NCBI GenBank assembly: GCA_028293005.1
Contig: JAQGLH010000111.1
Span: 1-6,710, forward strand
Direction: 5' to 3'
Origin: Alphaproteobacteria bacterium
GTDB lineage: Bacteria > Pseudomonadota > Alphaproteobacteria > Sphingomonadales > Sphingomonadaceae
DNA: 6,710 nucleotides
A model generated the notes under the pieces. It searched no databases. It worked only from the letters and a program-made list of their open reading frames with translations, and had not been told where the DNA came from. This document shows, piece by piece, positions 5,601-6,710 of this stretch; within the stretch, counting starts at the first letter, position 1; every line of letters begins with the position of its first letter. The translations under genes and the position numbers were made by a program.

Positions 5601-6494
5601 ATGAGACGCGAGACCATGGGTGATCTGGTGGCCTTTCTGGCCGTTGCACGGGAACGCAGCTTCACCCGTGCAGCGGCGCAACTGGGCGTGTCGCCCTCGG
5701 CGCTCAGCCACACCATCCGAAAGCTGGAGGAGCGGCTTGGCGTGCGCCTGCTCACCCGCACGAGCCGCAGCGTCTCGCCGACCGAAGCCGGAGACCGATT
5801 GCTGCAGCAGGTCGGGCCACGCTTTGACGAGGTCGATGCGGAACTGCAGGGCCTGAGCGAGCTTCGCGACAAGCCGTCGGGCACCATGCGGATCAGCATC
5901 GGCGATCATCCGGCCGAAACGATCCTGCTCCCAGCGCTAGCTAGGCTCTTACCGGAGTATCCGGACCTGAACGTGGAGATCAGCGTCAACAACGGCTTCG
6001 TCGACATCGTCTCGGAGGGCTTTGATGCGGGCGTAAGGCTCGGCGAGACGCTCGCACAGGACATGATTGCCGTGCGGATCAGTCCCGAGTTGCGCATGGC
6101 CGTCGTCGGAGCACCAGCCTATCTTTCAAGCAAGAGCGTGCCCCGAACTCCGCAGGAACTAGCTGACCACAATTGCATCGGGCTGCGTTTCCGTCCTGAT
6201 GGCGGCACTGCGGTCTGGGATCTCGAAAACCAAGGCAGGACCATCAACGTGCGGGTGGGCGGTCAGCTGGTCGTCAACAACGTCGCGCTCCAGCGCCAGG
6301 GCGCGCTTGCTGGCCTTGGACTGGCTTACGTGATGGAAGACCAGGTTCGAGCTGACCTGCAATCGGGGGCGCTGGTGCAGGTGTTGGAGGATTGGTGTCC
6401 GCCTTTTCCAGGTTATCATCTCTATTATACCAGCCGTCGGCAGCAATCGCCGGCCCTCACGGTCTTGATCGACGCACTTCGTTATCGCGGCTAA
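5601..6494 (+). CDS. LysR-type transcriptional regulator (CrgA-like group)
   Basis: A 297-residue LTTR of standard length. Residues 7-66 form the winged helix-turn-helix: DLVAFLAVARERSFTRAAAQ, then LGVSPSALSHTIRKLEERLG and VRLLTRTSRSVSPTEAG. This is followed by a linker helix (67-92) and a periplasmic-binding-protein-like effector domain that begins at GTMRISI (94-100). The second subdomain and return are visible in AYLSS...PRTPQELADHNCIGLRF (173-197) and LVVNN...GLGLAYVMEDQV (223-249). ATG 5601 was preferred to the in-frame ATG 5616 because TGAGG lies 7 nt upstream of it. It is divergent from the MFS-hydrolase-cupin-reductase operon and is therefore its likely regulator, responding to an effector that may be the substrate or an intermediate. 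The sequence does not show whether it activates or represses. Confidence 0.96.
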   Translation: MRRETMGDLVAFLAVARERSFTRAAAQLGVSPSALSHTIRKLEERLGVRLLTRTSRSVSPTEAGDRLLQQVGPRFDEVDAELQGLSELRDKPSGTMRISIGDHPAETILLPALARLLPEYPDLNVEISVNNGFVDIVSEGFDAGVRLGETLAQDMIAVRISPELRMAVVGAPAYLSSKSVPRTPQELADHNCIGLRFRPDGGTAVWDLENQGRTINVRVGGQLVVNNVALQRQGALAGLGLAYVMEDQVRADLQSGALVQVLEDWCPPFPGYHLYYTSRRQQSPALTVLIDALRYRG

Positions 6495-6638
6495 GCTCTC
6501 GAACCCGCGGCTTGTCGACAGCGACCCCATTACAGAGCTGTTTGGCCTGGCCAGACGTTCGTCCTACTCCCCGCCTTCAAGGGCCGGTGAGCACGGCATT
6601 GGCGAATCCAATCCCGCCGACGCCTCGCAAGCGGGTCG
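6495..6638. other. Intergenic stretch after lysR, no gene seen
   Basis: No supportable coding region. Just after the LysR stop, AGCTCT (6494-6499) can pair with AGAGCT (6534-6539) around a small GTCG-ACAG-CGAC hairpin, with GTTTGG following. This is at best a weak terminator. A 21-codon minus-strand frame (6577-6642) overlaps the tRNA remnant and shows no family features. Confidence 0.4.
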
Positions 6639-6687
6639 TCATACTCTCACGGCGAAAACACGAGTTAGATTCTCGTAAGGGTCACCA
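6639..6687 (+). pseudogene. tRNA-Glu (CTC) 3'-half remnant, possible attachment site
   Basis: From 6644 the sequence reads as the 3' half of a tRNA-Glu. The anticodon loop is CTCTCAC (6644-6650, anticodon CTC), followed by the 3' anticodon-stem strand GGCGA (6651-6655) and a 4-nt variable loop AAAC. The T-stem ACGAG/CTCGT (6660-6664, 6672-6676) is perfectly paired around the 7-nt loop TTAGATT. The acceptor 3' strand is AAGGGTC (6677-6683), then discriminator A and encoded CCA (6685-6687). The 5' side fails: TCATA (6639-6643) does not pair properly with GGCGA, no D-arm is recognisable, and no GACCCTT occurs at the expected distance upstream. The T-loop also has A where C56 is invariant. It is therefore most likely non-functional: either a displaced 3' end left at the far end of an integrated element, or a decayed tRNA gene. 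The identity relies on recalled alphaproteobacterial tRNA-Glu sequences. Confidence 0.6.
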
Positions 6688-6710
6688 TCTTTTCAATGAC
6701 TTAGCTCGAT

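Noticed and set aside
6577..6642. A 21-codon minus-strand frame beginning MTTRLRGVGG.
   Set aside because: It is too short, has no good Shine-Dalgarno or recognisable family, and overlaps the tRNA-like sequence, which explains the region better.
1..6710. CRISPR arrays, insertion sequences or long tandem repeats.
   Set aside because: I scanned by eye for regularly spaced repeats, transposase motifs and terminal inverted repeats and saw none.

Overview
The window looks like chromosomal DNA of a GC-rich alphaproteobacterium, most likely a sphingomonad. This is suggested by the high GC content, by a small exported protein (1234-1626) of a type I know from Sphingomonadaceae (an 'EIVVCARRPE...YRIPK' block), and by a tRNA-Glu remnant whose sequence resembles alphaproteobacterial tRNA-Glu. 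The assignment rests on recalled family sequences and was not searched.

Left part (1-1785). The window opens with the last 32 codons of a response-regulator receiver domain on the plus strand. Convergent to it is a complete TSUP/TauE-SafE family membrane permease (211-951, minus). A 282-bp spacer without a supportable gene separates the permease from the 130-residue exported protein on the plus strand, which probably starts at TTG. A hairpin followed by a T-run (1676-1718) is a candidate terminator after that gene.

Central part (1786-6494). Four minus-strand genes form a tight apparent operon, in transcription order: a NepI-like MFS efflux transporter, a secreted dienelactone-hydrolase-like alpha/beta hydrolase with a cysteine nucleophile, a cupin of the manganese hydroxynitrile-lyase type with a predicted signal peptide, and an aldo/keto reductase. 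The gaps are 17, 1 and 35 bp. A LysR-type regulator is divergent from the transporter across a 93-bp control region holding several inverted repeats. This is the usual layout of a LysR-controlled, inducible detoxification or catabolic module. I infer that it handles a reactive carbonyl, ester or cyanohydrin-like compound: hydrolysis and carbon-carbon lyase chemistry in the periplasm, carbonyl reduction in the cytoplasm, and efflux of substrate or product. The substrate cannot be read from the sequence.

Right edge (6495-6710). There is no supportable protein gene. At 6644-6687 lies the 3' half of a tRNA-Glu gene: CTC anticodon loop, variable loop, T-arm, acceptor 3' strand and encoded CCA. The matching 5' half is missing or decayed. 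Such displaced 3' fragments are typical of the far end of an element integrated into a tRNA gene, so the genes to the left may belong to a genomic island. This is the least expected feature of the window. The individual genes are otherwise of known families.
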